A stretch of 64,000 nucleotides of DNA, taken from the NCBI RefSeq assembly GCF_036669915.1, contig NC_089318.1, positions 24,984,238 to 25,048,237 on the forward strand. The letters are read 5' to 3'. The notes beneath the pieces were generated by a model. The model saw nothing but the letters and a program-made list of their open reading frames with translations, did no database searches and was not told the DNA's origin. Positions 12,463-23,205 of this stretch are shown piece by piece; positions within the stretch are counted from its first letter, which is position 1, and each line of letters begins with the position of its first letter. The translations under genes were made by a program, and so were the position numbers. The DNA comes from Pocillopora verrucosa. Taxonomy: Eukaryota; Cnidaria; Anthozoa; Scleractinia; Pocilloporidae.

Positions 12463-13745
12463 TCTCTTAACCAGTCCCTAATCTGTGCGTTGCTCGATAG
12501 ATCACAGGAGTATGATTCGCCACTGTATCACATTACGTCAGAGGACATACCTACAAATAAGGGGTAGATAACGGTACAAGTGTTCACCTGAACTCGGCTG
12601 AGTTGCGTTACCCATCCTCTTCTCATCATGAAGGGAAGGAAGAGAGAGGACCTTGGGAACAACTAAATTTAGCACGTACTTTGCAAGATACAACTGACGT
12701 CGTCGCATGCGGCCGAGTAGGAATAAATTTCTTTCTTGACACGTGCTTTCATTGGGACACTATAGCGGCAGCACAAAGGAACTTTTGAATCCTTCCACAA
12801 TCAGCAGGGTTTCAAATTTCGTATTTTTACTGGTCATAAAATTAAAAATGCATAATCCCCCGTCTCACGCAGTAACCCCTTTACCACCTCCGACCCCTTC
12901 TAAAATGTTCCCTCTCTCTCAACTTTTGGCTTCGTACCTTCACTTGTTACTAATGCTGTCACAGTCGGATACTCAAAACCCATAGGATTCTCGAAACCCT
13001 GTGATAGAGTAGAAGCCGGCGAGAGGGTCTGCAAAGGAATTTTGGCAGCATTATCGGTACATGACCCACTTGCAAACCTCCCGCAGGCAAGACCTCAAAC
13101 TTATTTGCGGAAGAAGAAACACATCTTTAATGACAAGCTATCTAAACAGGGCCCTTGAGTCTTAACGTCCTTATTTCTTATGAAGCTACATTCACAATCA
13201 TGTAGTGCCATTAAATCAATGAGGACGTGACCAGAAAAAGTATTGTTTTGCTGTGATGTGATGTGTCCAGTTGTTTTTTCCACATGCTGTGCGACTTTAT
13301 CTGAATGTCGCCGACCATAAGCGCAACTCTTAGCGAAGTTTGGCTGAACAAAAGCAATTAAAAATAACTAAAATTACTACGGTGGCAGATTTTTAGCTCC
13401 GTCCCAAAGTTTCCCATTACAGCTACACTGAAGCGACAGAATTGGAGACTTGCAATCCTCCCGACGTGCGCATAGAACCTTGAATTTTGAAAACAACTTT
13501 TAAAGTTGAAAATAAAACTTGAATTATTTGATACTACAAGCATAATTCATCCATCCTTCAACCGAAGTTTGCCTTGGAAATGTTGTAGAAAAAGTGTCAT
13601 AAAAAAGCATGAAAAGTGTTTTGGTGATAAGATGTATGGCGCTAATTGGTCCACTGGGTGCTTTCATAAATCAACTTCCACCCCAACCCTCCAACTATAT
13701 TATTCCAAAAAAAGGCCGGCACGGTGCAATGACAAAACAGAGTTG
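12463..13745. other. No gene recognised
   Basis: I see only short frames of 60 to 80 codons without domain signatures or paired splice sites. Confidence 0.3.
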
Positions 13746-13746
13746 A

Positions 13747-13811
<65 letters not shown>

Positions 13812-13835
13812 GAGAGAGAGAAGAGAGAGAGAGTA
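13746..13835. repeat. (GA)n microsatellite
   Basis: About 90 bases of GA dinucleotide repeat with a few T interruptions, followed by a G run. It creates spurious Arg-Glu or Ser-Leu frames on the two strands. Confidence 0.95.
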
Positions 13836-15889
13836 GAAGGGGGGGGGGATGAGAAGGTTATGTACAGTATTACTCTTTTAAAAAAGGATCTGGACAACCT
13901 TAAGATAACTTCGATCGAGAAGAAGTTGAATCGAGGATGGCAACGGCATCAATACGTAACGGAAAAAATAGCTTTAACGAGAGGTTTTAATAGATGTGCA
14001 CGTGTATGTCCAAACTTTGTGGCTGTCATCCCTGCCATGAAGCAACTCAAAGCGCTGGGGTTTGAAAATTCTGCGAATGGAAACACCGAGGGAAAATTAT
14101 TGCGTTCAACGCAGGGAAAACGCCATTTCCGAGTTCTCGCGGTTCTGTGATCCTGGTGCCGAAATTACGGCTTGAAAAAAAAGCCAAGTGGTAAGTCTTT
14201 CCTCATCGGTATAAAGAATAAGTGACGTGGTGGTGAAAATGGGCTAAATTGATCGAAGCTTAACGTGGGAGGATAAATTAATTTGGTGTATAGAGGAATT
14301 CCTAATCGAGTGAAGGCGGAAAAGGAAAAGAAAAAAAGCAGAACGTTTCGTTTTATGCAAGAAAGCTGCAGCAATGAAGCATATCAAACTTGCCTCTTAT
14401 GTCTCTTCTACCAAAGACCGCAGAAAACTTTTGGAGGAGAAATTACAAACAAGTGAGCAAATTTTCATGACCTAAATTTTGAATGCTTGGAACCGGCACG
14501 TTCTTCTAACATTTCAGGAGCTCTAATTCGGCGTCCCGCATGCAGCCGTGCCTCAGCTGCTTTGATGTCATCATCTAACCGTGGTTTTATTTCTTGCTTG
14601 ATTCGTCAGGAGAGCTTAGTGTAAATTGCTAAACGACATCAAAATATGTAATTTGCAAAATAAACTCGAAATCTGTATTTTGCGAACCAGAAATGTGTCA
14701 TTTGCGAAACGGAAATCTGTAATTGTTTCAAGAGCTCGAGTGCAAGGCTGATCTCTTTTTTAAATGAATTTTATACCCAAGAATTTTATGCCCAGTTTTA
14801 ATCAAGACTTTTTGACATTGCTTCTCGGGCAAAAAGGAAAACATACAAAAAATTGTTATTCGTAGTTATATTTTTCTGTAGCAAAGGGTACTCCCTTTTT
14901 AATTTAAAATCCTAGCGAAAATGGAATACTTGACCTCCTCCTTTGGTTTCCCTTGTTTTAACGAGGCAGGAATATATATCAAAACGGAATATGAAGAGGA
15001 AATCTTCCACAGTTTGAGCTTCCAAATACTATAAACCTATTGTATTGAAAATCAATAAATTGCTAGATCCCTAACTCGCTACACTAATCTTCTCCGAGTC
15101 ATTTCGTAGAAATCTGAGGTTGGAATCTACGCGAAGGGGCTCCCATCGCTCATTAATAGTGTCGTACGCTATTATCAACGTATAACAATCTTTCTTTAAT
15201 GCCTCTACTACCCTTATGATAGAGTTCTTAAGCAACAAAACGAACTGAAACCAGCAAGACGATCCTGTAGACAATTTGTATTGGAAGCGGAGGAACAAGC
15301 CCTGGCAGGATGTGATTACCTGATGATGTACCTCACATTTCTTATCCAGATCGATGATTGATACTTGCGTAAAACGGCCTAAAAACTACACAACTTGGCA
15401 GTAGTCCTAAGTTGCATTAAAGTATTGGGACCTTAAGGGGCAGATAGCTTGAACAACTGGAACACGCGTGAGAGAAGAGAACCAGAATCTTGGATCTCAA
15501 TAGCGTCTTGTTTTAATGTACCACTGGTGCCAGTTGTTACAACGTCTCTCTAACTTTCACCAACCTTCCAACTTCCACTATTTATTGCCAAAAAGCCTTG
15601 GCACTCATATCCGCATGTTACTAAACGATCTAAAGCACTAAGACACACTCAAAGATTTGAACCTCGCGCTAATTAGAAAGTCTAAAAGTTTACATGCAAA
15701 TAAGCTCTTAAATAGCGTGTATAGTTGGTAAACACTTAACCCCCGGATAGCGATTTAGCCGATAAATAGCACCACCGAGCCTTTGAACAACTGAAGGCCT
15801 GTCGGATCGTTTTAAAATAATTTTCAGCCGTGACTAAACAGGAAAATCTTAAAGCGCTTGCAAAAGAAAAAAACTATGGCTTATTTCAC
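13836..15889. other. No gene recognised
   Basis: A plus-strand frame of 96 codons (13860-14150) and a few shorter ones are open, but none shows a domain. AT-rich sequence at 14600-14900 repeats words such as AATCTGTA and ATTTGCGAA in a degenerate way. Confidence 0.3.
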
Positions 15890-16912
15890 AGCATATTTTG
15901 CTATTTTGAAGGAGGGATCATTTGCACGCGAACGACTACGACAAATAATTGAAGTTTTGTTATTCCCTTTCGGTGTTTCTGCATTTTTGTGCAAAACTTT
16001 TTGTACTAATTGGGATACCCTTCTGTTTTTCGTCTTGGAATCAAAATGGGAGAACCCAGATGTTAATTTGCCGTTTGCGTTTACCTTATAAAATGTGCCT
16101 CTAATTACTGGTGCTAATTAGAAAAATCGTGCGCGCTAAAAACCCGTGCAGGTAGACGAGTCAGTCAAGGAAGGGCTCATTAACCCACGACAAACTACTA
16201 CGACAGAAATTGAAGGTTTGTTTCGTCGCTTTCAGTGTCTGCATTGTGTGCAAAACTTTTGTACTCTTTGTGTGACTGCCAACAAATTCAGGTTTCAACA
16301 TGCGAACACTTTACGATTTATTTACATTACGGTTGATCATGGTTGCTAAAAAAGCACACATAGTTACAAGTTACTACAAAGTAGAAGGAAGAGGAAAACG
16401 CAAAACAACAGAGGAACTGCAATCGGACAAGGAAACACTTACAAACGGTGTGTGACTTGCGAGCATGAAGGACGGAAGGAAACTAAAGATGATAGCGGCG
16501 AAGGAATCGATGTTACCCTAATTCACTCTTATACTCCAATGTTCAATTTTTTTCTGAGAGACTTTTACGAAATGAATTAAACAAAGCAGAATTATGCGAA
16601 AAAATCTAACAGAATACAAATCGCCGTGAGTGAAACGAATGCGAAAACAATAAGAAAAATGTGCGTGCAAAACACAAAAATGTCTTAGCAACGTAAAAGG
16701 AAAGAAATCACTAAGTGGGAATACGGCAGTGAACTCTTGCGAGGCCCTTGCTTTATTTTGTCTTGGAATAAAAATGAGGACCGCAGATGGTAATTTGCCG
16801 TTTGCGTTTACCACAACAAAATGTGCCCCTAATGAATATTGCTAATTAGAAAAATCGTGCGCGCTGAAAACCCGTGCCGTTAGACGATCCATCCTGGAAG
16901 AGCTCACCCAAC
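15890..16912. repeat. Locally duplicated non-coding segments
   Basis: Segment 16029-16185 recurs at 16753-16910. Shared words include AATTTGCCGTTTGCGTTTAC and GCTAATTAGAAAAATCGTGC. A second pair, about 15905-16010 and 16175-16280, shares TGTGCAAAACTTTT together with flanking similarity. The copies differ at many bases, so the duplications are old. No coding function is apparent; the 77-codon frame at 15858 falls in this repeat. Confidence 0.6.
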
Positions 16913-17446
16913 ACCCCGTGCACGCATAAGGTTTAAAAGGCGCACTTTTGACATTATCACAAGCTTAGAGAAATTCTACGATCATTGATCACTTCTTGTC
17001 ACAGATTTTTGCCCTTACACAGTGTTTTTCCTCGCCTTGGAAGCCCTCTTGCGTTTCTCGTTTTGTCCAAACTTAACATCATGTATCATTTCTGGCAACG
17101 AACGGAAGCAGGTAAGTGTTTTATCGACGCTTATATAAACAAGTAAAACTGTGGTACCTGATTCTAAAAGCAGCCCTGAGCCATTTTAAAAATTCAAGAA
17201 GGGCTCCAGGACGAAGCTTCCGTTTATTTAAATCCGTTAATTCTTTCCAGTCGCTCGTATTTCCGCCCAGAAGCTGTCAATCACTTAGGGCAGTAGAAAT
17301 TCTATTGCGTATTTTTTTTTTGCAAAATGGCTTCTTTCAAATTCTTCTTTGAAACTGTTGTCGCGCCGAGGGTAAAAATTTCCGCACAGTCATCATCCTA
17401 CATTATGCATTCAGTTCTTGAACAGAGAAAACAATTACAAAAACAA
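16913..17446. other. No gene assigned; one unassigned exon-like stretch
   Basis: Between an acceptor at about 16992 (CTTGTCACAG) and a strong donor at 17112 (CAG|GTAAGT) the plus strand is open in one frame. That frame includes the segment TVFFLALEALLRFSF, which could be a membrane span. Nothing links it to a gene, and no partner exon was found before the assembly gap. Confidence 0.2.
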
Positions 17447-17546
17447 NNNNNNNNNNNNNNNNNNNNNNNNNNNNNNNNNNNNNNNNNNNNNNNNNNNNNN
17501 NNNNNNNNNNNNNNNNNNNNNNNNNNNNNNNNNNNNNNNNNNNNNN
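17447..17546. other. Assembly gap (100 N)
   Basis: There are exactly 100 N, the usual placeholder for a gap of unknown length. Frames that cross it are artefacts. Confidence 0.99.
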
Positions 17547-18744
17547 GCAAGAGGAATGACTCCTCAGTTGAGGAAGAAAAAAGGAAAGAGAAAGACGACA
17601 TCGATGAATGAAGGTGGAATGAGGGAAAAAAAGCTTCAGGTTTCTGACCAAAGGTCACTACGTTAGTATCATCTATTGCACCATGTCATAAATTTTCATG
17701 CTGTTATTTTTCAGCAAGCCAATATAGAAGCCAGGCCCATAGAAACGGCAGTCATCCACTGAGGAATTATCAAGCTGTCATCATCGACACTCAAAACTTG
17801 ACTTGCCTGAACAAAACACAACGGCTCGTCATCTCTTTAAAACTAAGTATAGGTTATATGTGGACGTGACCACTTTCCTGACAATAATTTTGAATAGTCC
17901 GCACGGAAAGCATTTTCCTAGATCGAAAAAAAAAGTTTGGAGTTTTCGCTTCCGGAGCATGCCTTACCCCAGGGGTATGATTTTTTGAATGACCTCGTTG
18001 TTATGCTTCTCGTTTTTCATTAGGACAATTGAGTAAATTCGTTACGGCCTGGAATCGATCACATATCAGCCATTTTTGAGCTATCCAAAAAGCCGTGTCT
18101 AAAACCGAAAACCTCTAAGCCCTAGAAGCCATTATTAGTTGCCAAACCCAGCAAAACTTTCCCCGACTCGTTCTTCAAATCTTTCTCCGCTGAGAAACGT
18201 GCGTCCTCCAGAGATAATGGACTTAACTTGCAGCTCCGGAAAGATGCCTTCTGCTGAATGGTAAATCAAACTAAGCTCCTTCATAAATGGAAGACTAGAA
18301 AGGTCATACTTGAACATAAATAGAAATTTGATCTTATACGTTTTTTACCAAATCACCCCTCTCCCTCCAACACCGTTTTTTTGAACCAAAAATCCTGTTT
18401 AATCAGTCTGGTTGATTGAGAAGTGAATTCTTTAGTTCCCTTCTCATATTGAAACTAAAAAGAGAATTTGGTAAAATAAACAACCCCAGCGTTTGGAGTG
18501 CTGGTAGCATAAATTGATATTTTTCTGAGATGTCCATACATGATTAACAAAAAAGCCTGAGGTTTGCTGAGCCTCTAAAAAAATCAAACGTGAATCAATC
18601 GTAAGTACGTGTTTATACAACACAAAACTTTTGTTTTTTTCTTTTTTTAAATTACTCAAAACTCCTATCAATCGGAAAACAAATATTCCCAAAAACATGA
18701 ACATGCAACTGAGCTGTCAATGTCCAAAATTTCACGTCAAAACA
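17547..18744. other. No gene assigned
   Basis: A minus-strand frame at 18135-18317 (60 codons) has protein-like composition, for example LPFMKELSLIYHSAEGIFPE, and ends in a stop. It has no clear acceptor just upstream and no recognised domain. It may be a terminal exon or a relic. Confidence 0.2.
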
Positions 18745-19077
18745 TTAATGATGCCGATGCGCATGCCAAGAATAAAGAACAACTGCTGAAAGAATAGGCT
18801 GAGCCTGCGTTACAGTTTGTCGTTTGTCATTGCAACAGGTTGATATCACAAGTGAAATCAGAGCAAACGGCTTCTCCACAGGTGGGATTTCTGAGCTTCC
18901 AACAAGAGAGCTCATGAGCAACAGCCCTTGAGAATAATATTTCACTTCTCCAATACTTAAAGTAGACCTTGATGCATTGGTTTTGTTGGAACGACACTTT
19001 TCCTGTGAAAACACTTTAACAATCGTTCCCACGAGGTTTGTTGAACTTCTTACAAGCATACATTCCAGACTTTGATC
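18745..19077 (-). CDS. Possible terminal exon, unknown protein
   Basis: After the acceptor TTTTCCTAG on the minus strand, one frame stays open for about 110 codons to a TAA at 18745. It contains segments such as SLVGSSEIPPVEKPF. I recognise no family. The exon lies on the same strand as, and downstream of, the signal-peptide exon at 21454-21508, but the phases do not join directly in this frame. In the phase that does join, the reading ends after 20 residues (SKSGMYACKKFNKPRGNDC after the junction Gly). Either reading could be chance. Confidence 0.2.
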   Translation of the reverse strand, partial: DQSLECMLVRSSTNLVGTIVKVFSQEKCRSNKTNASRSTLSIGEVKYYSQGLLLMSSLVGSSEIPPVEKPFALISLVISTCCNDKRQTVTQAQPILSAVVLYSWHAHRHH

Positions 19078-19600
19078 CTAGGAAAATCAAGTTAAGAAAT
19101 TTTGACCATTAGTATTTTGTATATTGAAGCGTTTGGATGAGCGTGGCCTCTTAAAAACTCTCATGACAGAGCCGACATACGGAGCAGACCGTGAATGGGC
19201 ACAACTACACGACAAGTTTTTTAAACATATTAAATCAGCCGCCGCCCCGGTTGTTCACAGAGTTGGATAACGCTTATTCACCAGATAAACTCTCCTATAC
19301 GGTGGATAATAGGAATTGATTTGCTATCCACTTATCGACCGGAAGAACAATTTATCCAATGAATCGTTGGATAGCATTATTCCGGTCCTTTATTACAAAA
19401 AACTTTGGGCCCCGATCTCTAGCATACGAATCTTGATTTTCGTGCGTTAAAGTGTAAATATTATCAATTTTAAATGAGCAGCCTTGGAAAAGAGAAAAAG
19501 GGAATGGACTCAGTGTGAAATTAAACTGAAAAGGAGTGGGAAGCTTATTACGTGCACTCGGAGATCATTTATTTATTCCTTAGATATGTAACTGGCATTA
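19078..19600. other. No gene recognised
   Basis: Non-coding as far as I can see, with no repeats of note. Confidence 0.3.
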
Positions 19601-19958
19601 GTTCATTTTCCTTTCAAAACTCTTCACGGTTATGACATTATTCAATCAAGATTTTACATTAGGAAAGTACTGAGATTTTTCTCATACATGTGAGTTTTTA
19701 TTGTCAATTAAGTTGGTATTAAACATCTTATCACGTCGTACACGCCTATGGGGAAACATAAACCGCAAATCGACCGATATGTACTGCATTATTCAGTTTC
19801 CCTTTCAAACTCTTCACCGGTTGACAATTATTCACGATTTAGCATAGAAGTACTGCATAATTTTTCTCATAAAATAGTGAGTTGTAGTGTCATTAGAGTT
19901 GGTGATTAAACATAATTATGCACTCGTACAAGGGCCTATGGGAAACAATATACCGCCT
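19601..19958. repeat. Tandem duplication, two units of about 165 bp
   Basis: Unit 1 (about 19601-19768) and unit 2 (about 19796-19958) share the same order of words: TTTCCCTTTCAAA, CTCTTCAC, GTACTG, TTTTTCTCATA, GTGAGTT, AAACAT, GCCTATGGG and CCGC. The units are clearly diverged. No coding role is seen. Confidence 0.65.
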
Positions 19959-21453
19959 GAGGAAATGAATTAGGATCGGAAAAACATTGAAAACTCTGGC
20001 CGAGCCAAAAGAAAGCAAAAAAACTAAAACGATCCGCCCCAGACTAAACCAGTGATGATGTTTATTCGTTCTTCTTTCAAATCTGTGGGTTCATTATTTA
20101 TTATTTCAACTCCCCACATACCGAACTTTTTGCGCATTTACTTGAGATCTCAGTTAACCGAAGGGACAGCCCGCCTCATTCAACCAGCTGATAAAATTCG
20201 CCACTTGTGACACCATATACAATCTTGAGAGCAGATCATTTTAAAAAAAATGGTACTGTAAATCATTGCATAGCTTGAACAATCTCCACGTTTGTGGGTG
20301 GTCATCAACCTATTCTTTAAACATATATTACCATTTGCATGCATAACGCTTTCTTAGGGCAGAAGTTCTCGTACTACGGAAAAAACAAAAAAAACTGGTA
20401 GAATTGCGAAGCAGCACAGACCTAATATGCAGTACTCGCCCACATTGCAGGGCTAAAACACTTATGCTGTTTTTCGGTTGGCAAGGGGACGCAATCAATT
20501 TATTACATTTTTAAACGTAGTTATAGTGCTGAGCGATTTTAAGGTTCATCAAGACTAAGAATTTGCATTACAATGAATTAACGGTGGCTGACCACAAAAA
20601 AATACTAGATGAACTTTCAAATATTTAATTTCGAATTTTTAAAATGAATTTTATATGGCGGTTGCAAACGTTTCTTAAATTATCGCGATAGATCTTGGTT
20701 CTTGCAGAAGTTAGAATAATTTTTGTTTTCTTAACCTGGTTAGAAATTGCTGATCAATTTTATAGATGTCTTTTAGCCTAGTTAAAAGGAAAAAAGCAGA
20801 TAAAAATCCTCATACCGGGCAGGATAAGACCCCGGCGTTATGAAATCTATTTCAACAATCATGAAGGCTTTGCATAAAGTATTAATTCTGGACACTTGAA
20901 ATTCTGGTTGCCCATAAGAACATATTTCAACTTTCACTGCTTTAGATCATATTCTGCAGAGACATTTAAGAGAGGCTTGTGTAGATAACCCTGAATTCAC
21001 AAGAAAGAGTACACAAATCACTTCTATTGCCGAGTAAGTGTATGTTAGTGTTTACATGTACATGCGAGACTTTATTGTAACTTGATACCTATCCAGCTCA
21101 TATCACTGTCTATAGGCCTATTGTCACATCATGACTTAATAGCAAGTACCAGAATAACCAGCAAGTTTGAAGTTTGAATAAATACGAAATGAGCTGCATT
21201 TTCATCTCGCACTACAATTCTGGAAAGATGTTTAGTGAGTGAGGTTATGTCGAAATAGCGACTTACGGGAGAGAGGGACCTTACTCAGAAAAAACGTCAT
21301 GATTAACTTTTGTTTCCGAGTAAGGTGCGTTTTATTCGTCTCAGCGTAAGCATCTCTTACCTCTTCAGTCTGCGTTAAGGCAATTTACCGTATGAAAATG
21401 GCTATCCAGCCTTTCTGTCAGTGATTATATCTACATTTACATTAAATTCTTAC
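19959..21453. other. AT-rich, no exon recognised
   Basis: This may be intron of the minus-strand gene that begins at 21508. I searched the minus strand for a phase-compatible exon and found none that I can support. Confidence 0.3.
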
Positions 21454-21508
21454 CGTGATGATAAGCGATGAAAAGCAACAGCAAAAAAGCGGCGACCCTC
21501 ACTTTCAT
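21454..21508 (-). CDS. First exon of a secreted protein (signal peptide)
   Basis: On the minus strand ATG at 21508 opens MKVRVAAFLLLLFIAYHH and ends before a GTAAGA donor with one base carried over. A basic start followed by a run of hydrophobic residues is a textbook signal peptide. About 70-80 bases upstream is an AT-rich TATA-like stretch (AAAAATTATATGAT on the minus strand, around 21580). The rest of the gene should lie at lower coordinates. The only weak candidate is the acceptor at 19077. The identity of the mature protein is unknown. Confidence 0.45.
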
Positions 21509-23205
21509 CTTGTATTGTTTAACCGTTCTTGGAGAGCACTGACGAGCGAATTCGTTTGTGATCCGTACGAAATCATATAATTTTTAATGAGATGCTTGTT
21601 TACGAAAAGCAAATTGGCTCTCCCTGTGCGTTAATTTTTCGATTGACCAATCATACCCTGATATGACTAAGCTCACAAAACAAGCTCCTGGAACATGTTC
21701 AAGATCCTTTGTCTGTACCTCTCAGTTTAAAATTTTAATGATAACAATAAAAATATAAAATCCTTGGCCTACCTCAAGACCGTTTGATGTAAAATTGTCG
21801 GAACTTGATGCATGTCGCCGAAAAGTTTCCCTTGTCTTAAAATAAAAAGTTTTCGTTGTGCGCTGTGCAGAGTTCAGTTAAAAGTCCCAAGTATTGATGA
21901 CTCGGTTCGAATCGAATCGAACGATCTGCGATTTTTTTTTGTCTAGAATAACTCATGTTCACGTCAAGGACCTTTTTTTAACTAATACCCAGGCCTTTCT
22001 CGGCCCACGCTTTACCCAACACACTGAAATATTTCAAAAAAGCAAGTATTAAAATGTTATTCATTTATTGCGTTCGAAGTTAAGAGGACGCGTAGTACAC
22101 GTGTCGCTTCTCTCTGGATGCTCTGCCATTTTCAGTTTTGGGGCGCCTTATAAACTGGCTGACCACTCGCCTCGATATCATACAAGAGCTGCGAATTCTG
22201 TTGGCCAGGAGCCCATTACTTAATGGGCTCGTTAGCTGAGTGAAATTCCTCGGGCAGACTCGCTTAGTTCTGGATGTTCGTAGCTTCACTGGATTTTGTT
22301 AACGCGGTGAAAAAAATATCTATTTCTACGCTAGATCGAACGCACTTTTTGCTGATCCCTGATTATTTCTAGTTTATCTTTCTTAATTCGAGCGCATTTA
22401 TAATTAGCCTTTTGTCTGAACACACCGCCCTGGTTCCCCATCCCTCCCCCCTGAGAAATACCCCTGTTGAGTCTCACGCACGGAGTCTGTGCGTTTTCCT
22501 AAACTCCGGAGCATTGCAAACTGTGCCAACTTAATGCCTATATATGGTAAACTATTGAATCGGTTTTGAAAAATACTGTCGTCCTAAGAGTCACGAATAC
22601 TGAAAAGTTGAACATGTTTTCTGGTGTATCGTATATGGCTATTTAGAAACAGAAAAAATCAATGGAAAAAAGTGTGATTGCGTTTGTAAATTGCTGCTCG
22701 TTTGCAAAAGACGAATAATCAAACTAAAGGCGAAATGTGACGAACAGATTTGAGAAAAGCCATTGCGTTACCTCGAGGATATATGCGCGACAATGGAAAT
22801 TTATGAAGGGTCGGGTCCAAGTCTCATAGTTTACACGTTTTTGCGAACAGACCACGGTTCTGCCGCTTAAAGGGGAATATTTTTCTTGCACATAACAGTT
22901 CTAGTGTGTCTTTTACTAACTAAAGATACAAAGGGCTTTTGTTTCAAGCGATCAAGGGATTGAAACTTGCAAATTTCCTACACGCCCCCTACCCCTGTGA
23001 GACACAATATACAAGGCACGGTCCAGTGATCAGAACAATTATCCATTTATCGCGTGGCTTGAAACACAATAACCTAGAATTAGGGTTGGGAATTTTTGTA
23101 ATTTCATTGTTCCTGTCTTGGGTTGTATTCTCTCGCTTCACTCTCAGCGATAGCGGCGATTTTTGGGAAAATCAGTGTTAATCGGTTTAATTGTCCACCA
23201 GCAAA
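21509..23205. other. Intergenic, no gene recognised
   Basis: This stretch separates the divergent starts of the signal-peptide exon (-) and calmodulin-like gene 1 (+), and it should contain both promoters. Frames at 22080-22289 (-) and 22939-23181 (+) have no recognisable content. Confidence 0.35.

Noticed and set aside
13506..13897. Arg-Glu and Ser-Leu rich frames
   Set aside because: They are translations of the (GA)n microsatellite.
17327..17666. Frames crossing the N run
   Set aside because: The sequence in the gap is unknown; the frames are artefacts.
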